Assembly: GCF_000759435.1 (NCBI RefSeq)
Contig: NZ_JRJG01000001.1
Span: 1 to 64,000 of the forward strand
Direction: 5' to 3'
From: Hoeflea sp. BAL378
GTDB lineage: Bacteria > Pseudomonadota > Alphaproteobacteria > Rhizobiales > Rhizobiaceae
DNA length: 64,000 nt
Below are positions 17,032 to 25,779 of the stretch, piece by piece. How positions within the stretch are numbered: position 1 is the stretch's first letter; every line of letters starts with the position of its first letter. A program made the translations under genes and the position numbers. Below the pieces are notes generated by a model, which saw only the letters and a list, made by a program, of their open reading frames with translations, was not told the DNA's origin and did no database searches.

Positions 17032-18615
17032 TCAGCTGCCGATCATCATGAAGGCGGGGATCTCGTCGCCGAAGCCGACCGGGGTCGGTTCACGGTCGTC
17101 ATTGTCGCGGCCATGGCGGCGATTGCGGTTGCGGTCTTCGTTGGCGTTGGCCGGCTCGGGCGCGCGCTGGCGCGACGGCCGCTCTTCGCGTTCCTGCCGG
17201 GGCTGACGTTCTTCACGCTCCTGCCGGGGCTGACGCTCCTCGCGCTCCTGCCTGGGCTGGCGTTCCTCGCGGACGGGCTTGGCGGCGGCTTCGGCGGGTA
17301 TCTCCCGGGGCGCCATCTCGACCACCTTTTCCTCGGCTGCCGCCTGCTGCGGCCTGTCCTCGCGGGCGGGCCGGTCTTCGCGGGCGGGCTTGTCGCCGCG
17401 TCCGGAGCGGCGCGCGGTGCCCTTGCTGTCGGCGCGGCGGCCGCGGCCGGGCTTGTCGTCACCCTCGTCGGAGGAGGAATGCAGCGCGTCCTTGCCGTCG
17501 AGCCATTCGATCTCGCGGTCGATCAGCTTGGTGATGGCGTCGACATATTTGGCGTCGCGGCGCGTGACCATCGTAAACGATGCGCCGGCGCGGCCGGCGC
17601 GGCCGGTGCGGCCGATGCGGTGGACATAGTCCTCGGCATGGATCGGCACGTCGAAATTGAAGACATGGCTGACGGCGGGAATATCGAGCCCGCGGGCGGC
17701 GACGTCGGAGGCGACCAGCAGGGTGATCTCGTTGTCCTTGAAGCCCTGCAGCATGTTGGTGCGCGAGCGCTGGTCCATGTCGCCGTGCAGTGCGCCGACC
17801 GAGAATCCGTGCTTTTCCAGCGACTTGTACAGTTCGGCCACGTCCTTCTTGCGATTGCAGAAGATGATGGCGTTGGTGAGCTCGGTCTGCGAGCGGATCA
17901 GGTCGCGCAGGCGTTCGCGCTTTTCGAAATCCTTGCCGCCGCAGGCGACGAGCCGCTGCACCACGGTGGCTGCGGTCGAGGACGGCGGCGCCACTTCGAT
18001 GCGGACCGGGTTCTGCAGGAAATTGTCGGCGAGCTTCTGGATCTCCGGCGGCATGGTGGCCGAGAAGAACAGGGTCTGGCGGGTGAAGGGGATGAACTTG
18101 ACGATGCGTTCGATGTCGGGGATGAAGCCCATGTCGAGCATCCGGTCGGCCTCGTCGATGACCAGGATCTCGACGCCGGTCATCAGCAGCTTGCCGCGCT
18201 CGGTGTGGTCGAGCAGCCGGCCGGGCGTGGCGATCAGCACGTCGGCGCCGCGCTCGAGCTTGCGGTCCTGCTCGTCGAACGAGACGCCGCCGATCAGCAG
18301 AACGATGTTGAGCCGGTGGTTCTTGCCGTATTTCTCGAAATTCTCGTGAACCTGCGCCGCGAGTTCGCGCGTCGGCTCGAGGATCAGGGTGCGCGGCATG
18401 CGCGCCCGGGCGCGGCCTCTTTCGAGCCTTGTCAGCATCGGCAGCACGAAGCCCGCCGTCTTGCCGGTGCCGGTCTGGGCGATGCCCAGAATGTCGCGGC
18501 CTTCGAGCGCCGGGGGGATTGCGCCTTCCTGGATCGGGGTTGGCGTCGTGTAGCCGGCGTCGGTCACGGCGGACAGTACTTTTTGGCTTAAGCCAAGATC
18601 AGCAAAAGTGGTCAA
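17032..18615 (-). CDS. rhlE: DEAD-box RNA helicase, RhlE type
   Basis: ATP-dependent RNA helicase probably acting in ribosome assembly, RNA decay or cold adaptation. Read from a TTG at 18615 (TTFADLGLSQKVLSAVTDAGY) it has 527 residues: Q motif around TPTPIQ, AQTGTGKT 46-53, PTRELAAQ 81-88, DEAD 154-157, SAT 185-187, and HRIGRTGRAGR in the second RecA domain. After about residue 385 comes a long Arg/Glu/Asp/Pro-rich tail, including three 9-residue repeats (REERQPRQE). I chose the TTG because homologues start here; an ATG at 18693 would add 26 residues of untypical sequence. A TTG start may keep expression low. Confidence 0.9.
   Translation of the reverse strand: MTTFADLGLSQKVLSAVTDAGYTTPTPIQEGAIPPALEGRDILGIAQTGTGKTAGFVLPMLTRLERGRARARMPRTLILEPTRELAAQVHENFEKYGKNHRLNIVLLIGGVSFDEQDRKLERGADVLIATPGRLLDHTERGKLLMTGVEILVIDEADRMLDMGFIPDIERIVKFIPFTRQTLFFSATMPPEIQKLADNFLQNPVRIEVAPPSSTAATVVQRLVACGGKDFEKRERLRDLIRSQTELTNAIIFCNRKKDVAELYKSLEKHGFSVGALHGDMDQRSRTNMLQGFKDNEITLLVASDVAARGLDIPAVSHVFNFDVPIHAEDYVHRIGRTGRAGRAGASFTMVTRRDAKYVDAITKLIDREIEWLDGKDALHSSSDEGDDKPGRGRRADSKGTARRSGRGDKPAREDRPAREDRPQQAAAEEKVVEMAPREIPAEAAAKPVREERQPRQEREERQPRQEREERQPRQEREERPSRQRAPEPANANEDRNRNRRHGRDNDDREPTPVGFGDEIPAFMMIGS
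17191..17271. repeat. Three tandem 27-bp coding repeats in the helicase tail
   Basis: Units 17191-17217, 17218-17244 and 17245-17271 differ by only a few bases and each encodes REERQPRQE on the minus strand; a degenerate fourth unit (REERPSRQR) follows in the protein. Such repeats readily change copy number by slippage and lengthen the charged disordered tail without shifting frame. Confidence 0.8.
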
Positions 18616-18911
18616 TTGAGAGCGTTTTCCGTTTCGGAGTTTGCGACAATGCGCGGGTGCGCGCTCTGTACGCGGACCCAATGTGCTCCGCATAGTCGCT
18701 GCAGTGCGTTAAGTCAAGGAAAAGCCCGGAATTGCGGTATCGCACCCGCCGGACGGCAGGGGCGCCGATGGAAAATTTCAAGGCCGGGGACCTGTTCAAA
18801 GAGACATATCACCTTCACCCCGTCCGGTCGGTCCGCGCGGTGAACCACGATCGCCCGGGCGGCGTGAAAGGGTGCGCAGGGGGCTTTGACTGCACAAGAT
18901 GGAGAACAGAT

Positions 18912-19409
18912 ATGACACTGATCAAGACACTCGCCGCAGCCGTGCTCGCCATGGGCCTCGCCGGCGGAGCAGCCACGGCCGCGTCTCATTCGGGCGCCAA
19001 GGACATCGTCGACACCGCGGTCGAGACCGACGGCTTCGACACGCTGGTCGCCGCGGTGCAGGCCGCCGGTCTCGTGGAAACGCTGAAAGGCGAGGGGCCG
19101 TTCACCGTGTTCGCGCCGACCGACGACGCTTTCGCCGCGCTCGGAACCACGGTCGAGGACCTGCTCAAGCCCGAGAACAAGGACAAGCTCGTTGCGGTCC
19201 TGACCTACCACGTGGTTCCCGGCAAGGTGATGTCGGGCGATCTGGTCGATGACGCGACGCCCGCCACCGTTCAGGGCTCGAACGTCACCATCGATCTCGA
19301 CAACGGCGCCATGGTCAACGACGCCAAGGTGGTCACCGCGGATATCGAAACCTCGAACGGCGTGATCCACGTGATCGACAAGGTGCTTGTGCCGGAAGGC
19401 GTGCTGTAA
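18912..19409 (+). CDS. Secreted fasciclin (FAS1) domain protein
   Basis: 165 residues from the ATG at 18912, with GGAG at 18901 region upstream. A signal peptide (residues 1-24, ending GGAATAA) precedes one FAS1 domain: [24 protein letters not shown], the H1 box [16 protein letters not shown], the H2 region [10 protein letters not shown] and the closing [15 protein letters not shown]. Bacterial single-FAS1 proteins are exported and linked to adhesion or host contact in rhizobia. The frame is open 60 codons upstream into the 296-bp region shared with the helicase (18616-18911), where I see no other gene. A terminator follows. Confidence 0.9.
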   Translation: MTLIKTLAAAVLAMGLAGGAATAASHSGAKDIVDTAVETDGFDTLVAAVQAAGLVETLKGEGPFTVFAPTDDAFAALGTTVEDLLKPENKDKLVAVLTYHVVPGKVMSGDLVDDATPATVQGSNVTIDLDNGAMVNDAKVVTADIETSNGVIHVIDKVLVPEGVL

Positions 19410-19446
19410 CCGGTCCGACGAACCGGTCAACGGAAGCGAAGCTGGG

Positions 19447-19471
19447 GGCCGCGCCGATGCGGCCTCTTTTT
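19447..19471 (+). terminator. Rho-independent terminator of the fasciclin gene
   Basis: GGCCGC (19447-19452) pairs with GCGGCC (19459-19464) across the loop GCCGAT, followed by TCTTTTT. It lies 38 bp after the stop codon and before the convergent M23 gene. Confidence 0.8.
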
Positions 19472-19508
19472 CATGCGCGCGGATGCGTTGGCTGACGGCG
19501 CCCTGCGG

Positions 19509-20804
19509 TCAGTTCGACACCATCAGCGGCTCGAGCTTGCGGGCGGCCTTGAGATAGGCCATCGGATCGATGGCGTCGCCGTTGCGGCGGATTTCATAAT
19601 GCAGGTGGGGACCGGTCGAGCGGCCGGTGGAGCCGGACTTGCCGATGCGGGCGCCCATTTCCACGTGATCGCCCTCCCGGACCTCGACCAGCGACAGATG
19701 CGCGTAGCGCGTGGTGATGCCGTTGCCGTGGTCGATCTCGACCATCTTGCCGTAGCCGCCGTTGCGGCCGGCATGGGTGACCACGCCCGCGCCGGAGCTC
19801 AGGATCGGCGTGCCGCTGGGCGTGCGGAAGTCGATGCCGCCGTGGAAGGCGAGCCGGCCCAGGAACGGATCCCGGCGGTTGCCGAACTGCGAGGTGATCT
19901 CGCGGCCCGGGGCGGGAATGCCGATCGGCAGCTTGCGGGCGTGGCGCCTGACGGTGTCGAGCCGGTTGAGCGCCTGATCGAGGTCGTCGAGGGTGGAGTC
20001 GAACGCATTGGGATCATTGGGGCGCACGAACGGACCGCCGACGGCCGTGTCGTCGATGGACGCCGCGGGGAGCCCTGCCGAGCGGATGATCTCGTCGATC
20101 TCGGAGGCGGTCTCGAAGGCGTCGATGGCCAGGCCCTGCATCCGTTCGATCTGGTCGCGCTCGATCGACTTGAGCGACAGGGTGACGGTCGAGAAGATCC
20201 GGTCCGCCCTTTCGCTGACCGACTCGGCGCCCGCCGACCCGGCGCTGGCGGCGAAGGCGAGAGGGTTGGTGTTGAGGCCGACCGGGTCGCCCATGGCCTG
20301 GGGCGCGGCGGCGAGAGCCGCAAGGCGTCCCGTCCTGGGCGTGCCGGAGGCGGCCTGCTTGTTCGGGTTCTCGACGGGGATGGGAACATGGGCGGGCATG
20401 GTGCCGGCGCGGTCGAGCAGCGGGCCGAGCTTGCCGTGGCGGTTGCTCAGCGCATCCTGCCGGGCAATCAGTTCGGCGACCTTTTCCTCCATCAATTGCT
20501 GGTCGAGCAACTGCCGGCTGGTCACCCGGTCGACCTGCGAACGGAGGGCGGCGATGCGGTCCTCGTAGGCGTGCTGCATGCGCGCCTGGCGCGCCATCGA
20601 GGCGCCGATCAGGTCGTCGCGCAGCACCAGGTAGGAGGTGGCGGCGAGATAGCCGATGGCCATGACGCCGAGCACCGACATGCACAGGCCTGCGATCCAC
20701 GGGCGGACCGTCATGTGCCGTATGGTGTCACCGCTGGCAAAGATGATGGTGTGGGAACGTTTTGGCCGTTTGCCAAAGACGCGGCTGTCCTGCCTCTGCG
20801 ACAC
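19509..20804 (-). CDS. Membrane-anchored M23 (LytM) peptidoglycan endopeptidase
   Basis: 431 residues. A basic cytoplasmic head (SQRQDSRVFGKRPKRSHTIIFASGD) leads into one membrane segment at about 34-60, then a periplasmic coiled-coil-prone region (about 70-125 and 200-290) and a C-terminal LytM domain. The zinc ligands are His321 and Asp325 in FHGGID and His402 in GPHLHYE; His369 (YAHL) and His400 complete the active site, so it should be catalytically competent. Architecture and length resemble RgsM, the polar-growth endopeptidase of Sinorhizobium; orthology is inferred. A palindrome sits 57 bp upstream at 20861-20874. Confidence 0.88.
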   Translation of the reverse strand: MSQRQDSRVFGKRPKRSHTIIFASGDTIRHMTVRPWIAGLCMSVLGVMAIGYLAATSYLVLRDDLIGASMARQARMQHAYEDRIAALRSQVDRVTSRQLLDQQLMEEKVAELIARQDALSNRHGKLGPLLDRAGTMPAHVPIPVENPNKQAASGTPRTGRLAALAAAPQAMGDPVGLNTNPLAFAASAGSAGAESVSERADRIFSTVTLSLKSIERDQIERMQGLAIDAFETASEIDEIIRSAGLPAASIDDTAVGGPFVRPNDPNAFDSTLDDLDQALNRLDTVRRHARKLPIGIPAPGREITSQFGNRRDPFLGRLAFHGGIDFRTPSGTPILSSGAGVVTHAGRNGGYGKMVEIDHGNGITTRYAHLSLVEVREGDHVEMGARIGKSGSTGRSTGPHLHYEIRRNGDAIDPMAYLKAARKLEPLMVSN

Positions 20805-20860
20805 TGAATAAATCCTCGTCAGAACGGGTTGCCGTTGATTGATCGAGGTCGATTACACCC

Positions 20861-20874
20861 TGTTAAGGTTAACA
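20861..20874 (-). promoter_or_regulatory. Palindrome upstream of the M23 gene
   Basis: TGTTAA (20861-20866) and TTAACA (20869-20874) form a perfect 6+6 inverted repeat with a 2-base centre, in an AT-rich island 57 bp before the M23 start codon. The TTAAC words recall half-sites of CtrA, which controls envelope genes in alphaproteobacteria, but the spacing differs from the usual TTAA-N7-TTAA. Regulator unknown. Confidence 0.3.
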
Positions 20875-20915
20875 AAGATTTGACCCGGCGCCGCCGAGCC
20901 GAGGTTTCATGCGTT

Positions 20916-21743
20916 TTACGACATGTTCTGGCTCGACAGCGTGCGGTAGAAGGTGGGCGTGAGGCCGGCGGCGGCGCGGGCGAGGTCGTTGAACGGCGGC
21001 TTGGGCGCGCCGCGGAAATTGGCCCTGACCAGCAGACGGAAGGTCTCGGCCGCATCCTTGCCCTCGCGGGCGCAGAGAAAGCGGAACCATTTGGCGCCGA
21101 TGGCGACGTGCTTCTTCTCGTCCTCGTAGATGACGTCGAGCACGGCGGCGCTCTCCTCGTCGCCGGCCTCCCGCATCTTCACCCGCAGCGAAGGGGTCAC
21201 ATCGAGGCCCCGGGCCTCGAGGATGAGCGGCACGACGGCCAGCCGCGCGGTCAGGTCGTTGCGGGTGTCGTGCGCCGCCTGCCACAGACCGTCATGGGCG
21301 GGCACGTCGCCGTAATCCGCACCGAGCGCGCGAAGTCGTGCCCGCACCATGTTGAAATGCTTGGCTTCCTCGAACGCGACCTGCATCCAGCCGTCGAAGA
21401 AGCTCTGCGGCATCGGGGCGGTGGCGAAGCGGGCGACGATGTCGAGCGCCAGATCGGTGGCGTTGAGCTCGATATGGGCGATGGCGTGCAGCAGCGCGAT
21501 CCGCCCGTGGGTGGAATGAAGCGAGCGGCGCTTGACCTGGGTGGGCGAGACAAGATCGGGCTTTGCCGGGCGGCCGGGCCTGAGCGGCGCCAGCGTGTCG
21601 AGCGGCGACCTGAGCGACAGCCGCCGCGCATGCCAGCGGGTGGCCACGTCCTGGGCGAGCGCGGTCTTGACGTCGAGGTCATCCGCGAGGATGGCCCGCG
21701 CGGCGCCGTCGCGCAGCGACAGGATCGGCTGAACGGCGTTCAC
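20916..21743 (-). CDS. DUF455 ferritin-like domain protein
   Basis: 275 residues. Four helical segments carry carboxylate/His residues of a diiron-type ferritin fold: HAIAHIELNATDLALD, MQVAFEEAKHFNMV, VPLILEARGLDVTP and VIYEDEKKHVAIGAKWF. The order E, EExxH, E, ExxH matches ferritin-like and MiaE-like oxygenases, and the overall sequence matches DUF455. A redox or hydroxylase function is possible but unproven. It follows bcp on the same strand with a 10-bp gap, which would fit an oxidative-stress role. Confidence 0.82.
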   Translation of the reverse strand: MNAVQPILSLRDGAARAILADDLDVKTALAQDVATRWHARRLSLRSPLDTLAPLRPGRPAKPDLVSPTQVKRRSLHSTHGRIALLHAIAHIELNATDLALDIVARFATAPMPQSFFDGWMQVAFEEAKHFNMVRARLRALGADYGDVPAHDGLWQAAHDTRNDLTARLAVVPLILEARGLDVTPSLRVKMREAGDEESAAVLDVIYEDEKKHVAIGAKWFRFLCAREGKDAAETFRLLVRANFRGAPKPPFNDLARAAAGLTPTFYRTLSSQNMS

Positions 21744-21753
21744 CGGCCCCGGC

Positions 21754-22224
21754 TCACAGCGCCCGGACCGCTTCGAGCACCTGCTGGGCGTGGCCCGGCA
21801 CCTTCACCTTTCGCCAGACCCTGGCGATCTTGCCGTCCTTGCCGATGAGGAAGGTGGAGCGCTCGACGCCCATATAGGTGCGGCCGTACATGCTCTTTTC
21901 GGTCCAGACGCCATAGGCCTCGAGCACCGACTTGTCCTCGTCGGAGGCAAGGATCACGCCGAGGCTGTGCTTGGCGATGAACTTGTCATGGGCCTTGACC
22001 GGATCGGGCGACATGCCGATCACCACGGTGCCGGCCTTGGCGAAATCGTCCGAAAGCGCGGTGAAGTCCACGGCCTCGACGGTGCAGCCGCTGGTGTCGT
22101 CCTTGGGGTAGAAATAGAGGACGACGATTTTGCCCGCCTGACCCGCCAGCGACACGTTTCCGCCGCCATCACGTGGCAGATCAAAATCCGGCGCTGTCAT
22201 GCCTTCGCCAAGTTCGCTCATCAT
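21754..22224 (-). CDS. bcp: Thiol peroxidase of the Bcp/PrxQ family
   Basis: 156 residues; reduces hydrogen and organic peroxides using thioredoxin or another thiol. The peroxidatic Cys47 sits in KDDTSGCTVEA. The resolving Cys that Bcp enzymes often carry five residues later (CTxEACDF) is Val52 here, so this looks like a 1-Cys variant needing an external thiol. Other family features are present: PKDDTSGCT, VIGMSPDPVKAHDKFIAKHSL, and SMYGRTYMGVERSTFLIGKDGKI. The start could be either of two adjacent Met codons. It is followed by the DUF455 gene after 10 bp. Confidence 0.93.
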   Translation of the reverse strand: MMSELGEGMTAPDFDLPRDGGGNVSLAGQAGKIVVLYFYPKDDTSGCTVEAVDFTALSDDFAKAGTVVIGMSPDPVKAHDKFIAKHSLGVILASDEDKSVLEAYGVWTEKSMYGRTYMGVERSTFLIGKDGKIARVWRKVKVPGHAQQVLEAVRAL

Positions 22225-22342
22225 GGAAACCTTTCATCGTGAAATGGATTTGTTGCAGGTGACCCTGTCCCGGGGCGATATATAAACGCAAGGGCAGCAG
22301 TCCATAGAATCACCGAAAAAGAAAGCTGACGCGCGCACGCCC

Positions 22343-25300
22343 ATGCCGGATCACCCCATTGACAAGGTTCATTTCAGAAAACGCGACATCGTCGCGCTCA
22401 ATGAGCTTCCGTCAGCCACCGCCGGCGACCAGATCCTGGTGCGCGGCCATCATCCGCGGCGCTGGCACGTCTCGGTGCTGCGCTGGGTCCTGGGTACGGT
22501 CCTGGTGCTGGCGCTTCTCGCAGGCGGGCTGCTGGCGGCGCTCGAAGCCGGGATCGCCGATGAATTCGTCCGCGACCGGGCGCAGCGCGCGCTCGCCCAG
22601 GCGGTCGGACCCGAAAACCGGGCGCAACTGAGCTCGGCGGCGCTGCGGCTGACGCGCGGCGGACATCTGGCGCTCGAGGCCCGCGATGTCTCGGTTAAAC
22701 GGCGCGACGGCGCCTCGGAGGCCAATTCCGTCAAGAGCGTGCTGATCGGGCTCGATCCGATGGCGCTGCTGTCGGGCCAGATCTCGGTCACCTCCGTCGA
22801 TATTGCCGGCGTCGGCCTGGCGGCGCCCGAAAGCAACGGCTTCAACCTTACCGACCTCGCCAGTTTCCGGGTCGACGCCACCGGCGCCATGATCGAGCAG
22901 ATGTTCGTGGCGCTGAACCAGGTGGCGGCGCAGATCGACGCGGTCGAGGCCAGGTCGTTCCGGTTCTCCGACATCACCATTTCGGGATCGGGCGAGCCGA
23001 TCGTGATCGCCGATGCCGAGGTGCGCAGGGTCAACGGGCCGAATTACGAGATCGAGGCAAACCTGCTGCGCGCCGGACAGTCCATCACGGTCACCGCCAC
23101 GGCCAAAGGCCCGGTCAACGGTACCGGGTTGTCCGAAATCGCCGCCCGGATCGACGGATACGCCCTCGACTTCGCGACCGGAGAGGTGGCGGACCGCCAG
23201 AACGGCGTGTCGACGCCGCTGGCGATCTCGTTCAGCGCCTCGCGCGGCGGGCCGGACACGCTGCCGGCGCTGTCGGCCAATCTGAGCACATCCAACGGCA
23301 CCATCACCATGGGCGGGGTCGAGGCGGAGTTGCGCGACGCCCAGGTAAGGCTTGTCTACATGCCGGCTCTGAACAAGCTCGAGATCACGCCCTCGGTGAT
23401 CCGGATCGGCGAGACGGTGCTGCCGTTCACCGGCGGGCTGATCGACGCCGACAGGATCGAGGAGATCGAGGGCGCGGGCATCGCCTTTGATTTCGTCGTC
23501 AAGAAGGGCCGCGCCGCGCCGGGCGATTCCGACGAGGCGCCGATCTCCTTCGACGGCAAGGCGCTGGGACGGTTCGACGCCGCCGAGCGGCTGCTGGTCG
23601 CCGAGGAACTGGCGCTGGCCACGCCGCAGGGCGATCTCTACGCATCTGCCTCCTGGCGCTTCTTTGAAGGCATCTCGCCGGAGATCAACCTGGTGGCGCG
23701 GGCGCCGCGGATGTCGATGGCCGCGGTCAAGCAGTTCTGGCCCTACTGGGTCGGCAAGATGGCGCGGACATGGGTGCTCGACAATCTCTATGGCGGCACC
23801 GTGAGCAACGGGCGGATCCAGCTCGCGGCGCCGGCCGGCCATTATTCCGCGACCGGCGACGCCAGCTTCAATGAAAACCAGTTGCAGATCGATTTCGATG
23901 TCGAGCGCGCGCGGATGAATGTCGCGGGCGACATTCCGCCGCTGCGCGACACCAAGGGCCACATGCGCCTCAGGGGCTCGCATGTCAGCCTCACCATCGA
24001 TTCGGCGACCGCCTTCTTTCCGACCGGCCGGAGCGTCGACGTCACGGATGCGAGCTTTTCCATTCCCGAGGCCGACAAGCAGCCGCTGATGGCGGATCTG
24101 AAGATGTCCGTGAGCGGCAACGCCGATGCGGTGGCCGAACTGATCACCTACCACCCGATCAACGCGCTCGACCAGATCGGCTTCAAGCCGGCGGAGCTCA
24201 GCGGCGACATCTCCTCGGTCGTGACGGCGCGGTTCGGCCTGATCGCCGACCAGTCGCCGCCGCCGCCCGACTGGACGGTCGAGCTTACCCTGAGCGGCGT
24301 CGATCTCGCCAAGCCGGTCGAGGGGCGGATGCTGACCGACATGGACGGCAGCCTCTCGGTCACCCCGCGACAGGCGGTCCTGAAGGCTGACGCGCTGGTC
24401 GACGGGGCGCGGATGACGCTCGACGTGCTGCAGCCGGTGGGCGGATCGTCGGTCAAGGCCGCGCGGGAACTTTCGGGCACGCTGAGCCCCGAGGCGCGGG
24501 AGAAGATGGCGCCGGGGACGGGCGAGCTGATCTCCGGGCCGGTCGGCTTCGTGCTCACCGCCGGCGCGGATGGCGGGCAGATCGTCAGCCTCGACCTCAA
24601 GCCGGCGAAGCTCACCGTCCCCGGCATCGGCTGGACCAAGGACAAGGGCGTCGCCGCGAGCTTGCGGTTCGCGATGCAGACGGAGGGCGACGAGGTCAGG
24701 CTCACCGACCTCAAACTGTCGGGCGACGGGTTTTCGGCCAGCGGCGCGGTGACGCTCAAGGGCGGGCGGCTGTCGGCGGCGACCTTCGATCAGGTCGCGC
24801 TGTCGCCGCGCGACGACTACCGGGTGCAGGTCACCGGCAACGGCAAGGCCTACCAGGTCAAGCTGGGCGGCAAGGCGATCGACGCGCGCCCGATCATCGC
24901 GCTCGCCAAATCCTCGGGCGGCCCTGGCAAGGCGCAGGACGGCGCCAGGATCGAGGTCACCGGCAAGGTCGACACGGTGCACGGCTATTCCGACGAGAGG
25001 TTCTCCTCCGCCAGCGTGAGCTACAAGGGCCAGGGCGCGCGGATCGATCTGCTGGATTTCAAGGCGGTGACGCGGAACGACCAGGCGCTGGTGATGAAGG
25101 TCGCGCGCGGCAGTGCCGGCGAAACGGTGGAGATCACCAGCGGCGACGCCGGCGCCTTCGCCCGGTTTGCCGGGATCTATTCGCGGATCCAGGGCGGGCT
25201 CCTCAACATCAGGCTCAGCCGCAAGGACGGCCCCATGCGGCGCGGCGTGATCGACGTGCGGAATTTCACCATCGTGGGCGAGCCCCGGCTTGAATCGCTG

Positions 25301-25720
25301 GTGTCAACGCCGAGCAAGAAGGACGGGCGTAGCCTCAAGGATGCGGCCAAGGCCGAGGTCAACGTGTCGAAGGCGCAGTTCGAGGTGGCCAACGCCAAGG
25401 TCGTCACGGGCAATGGCGAACTCAGGATCAGCGACGGGGTCATGCGCGGTCCGGAAATCGGCGCGTCGTTCCAGGGAACGGTGAACGACGCCAACGGCAA
25501 CATGGATCTCACCGGGACGGTGATGCTGGCCTATGGCATCAACCGGCTGTTCGCGGAAGTGCCGGTGATCGGTCTGTTTCTCGGCAATGGCAGGGACCGC
25601 GGCCTGTTCGGCATCACCTTCCGGCTCGCCGGCAAGACCGGCTCGCCGCTGCTGCAGGTCAATCCGCTGTCGGCGATCGCGCCGGGCGTGTTCCGCTCGA
25701 TCTTCGAGTTCCGGCCATAA
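22343..25720 (+). CDS. Large AsmA/YhdP-like envelope protein (DUF3971)
   Basis: 1125 residues. A cytoplasmic head of about 44 residues, one membrane segment at about 46-68, then a long periplasmic part dominated by beta-strand repeats. Segments such as LRLTRGGHLALEARDVSVKRRDG, FWPYWVGKMARTWVLDNLYGGTVSNGRIQL and the C-terminal YGINRLFAEVPVIGLFLGNGRDRGLFGITFRLAGKTGSPLLQVNPLSAIAPG are typical of the YhdP branch of AsmA-like proteins, thought to form bridges that carry phospholipids from inner to outer membrane. Length (about 1100-1300 in the family) fits. The gene is monocistronic, followed by a bidirectional terminator. Confidence 0.88.
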   Translation: MPDHPIDKVHFRKRDIVALNELPSATAGDQILVRGHHPRRWHVSVLRWVLGTVLVLALLAGGLLAALEAGIADEFVRDRAQRALAQAVGPENRAQLSSAALRLTRGGHLALEARDVSVKRRDGASEANSVKSVLIGLDPMALLSGQISVTSVDIAGVGLAAPESNGFNLTDLASFRVDATGAMIEQMFVALNQVAAQIDAVEARSFRFSDITISGSGEPIVIADAEVRRVNGPNYEIEANLLRAGQSITVTATAKGPVNGTGLSEIAARIDGYALDFATGEVADRQNGVSTPLAISFSASRGGPDTLPALSANLSTSNGTITMGGVEAELRDAQVRLVYMPALNKLEITPSVIRIGETVLPFTGGLIDADRIEEIEGAGIAFDFVVKKGRAAPGDSDEAPISFDGKALGRFDAAERLLVAEELALATPQGDLYASASWRFFEGISPEINLVARAPRMSMAAVKQFWPYWVGKMARTWVLDNLYGGTVSNGRIQLAAPAGHYSATGDASFNENQLQIDFDVERARMNVAGDIPPLRDTKGHMRLRGSHVSLTIDSATAFFPTGRSVDVTDASFSIPEADKQPLMADLKMSVSGNADAVAELITYHPINALDQIGFKPAELSGDISSVVTARFGLIADQSPPPPDWTVELTLSGVDLAKPVEGRMLTDMDGSLSVTPRQAVLKADALVDGARMTLDVLQPVGGSSVKAARELSGTLSPEAREKMAPGTGELISGPVGFVLTAGADGGQIVSLDLKPAKLTVPGIGWTKDKGVAASLRFAMQTEGDEVRLTDLKLSGDGFSASGAVTLKGGRLSAATFDQVALSPRDDYRVQVTGNGKAYQVKLGGKAIDARPIIALAKSSGGPGKAQDGARIEVTGKVDTVHGYSDERFSSASVSYKGQGARIDLLDFKAVTRNDQALVMKVARGSAGETVEITSGDAGAFARFAGIYSRIQGGLLNIRLSRKDGPMRRGVIDVRNFTIVGEPRLESLVSTPSKKDGRSLKDAAKAEVNVSKAQFEVANAKVVTGNGELRISDGVMRGPEIGASFQGTVNDANGNMDLTGTVMLAYGINRLFAEVPVIGLFLGNGRDRGLFGITFRLAGKTGSPLLQVNPLSAIAPGVFRSIFEFRP

Positions 25721-25722
25721 AA

Positions 25723-25751
25723 ATCCGCCGGACCTTGATGATCCGGCGGAT
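25723..25751. terminator. Bidirectional terminator between the AsmA-like gene and tyrS
   Basis: ATCCGCCGGA (25723-25732) pairs with TCCGGCGGAT (25742-25751) with a 9-base loop. On the minus strand it runs into TTTTTA, a good terminator for tyrS; on the plus strand TCTTTC follows. It starts 2 bp after the AsmA-like stop and lies 28 bp beyond the tyrS stop. Confidence 0.8.
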
Positions 25752-25779
25752 CTTTCGTCCCCGATGGTCTCGGCCGGCT

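Noticed and set aside
22412-24982. An 856-codon minus-strand frame opposite the AsmA-like gene
   Set aside because: Its product is Arg/Asp/Gly-rich with no motif, while the plus-strand frame encodes a coherent membrane-anchored protein. It is a shadow frame.
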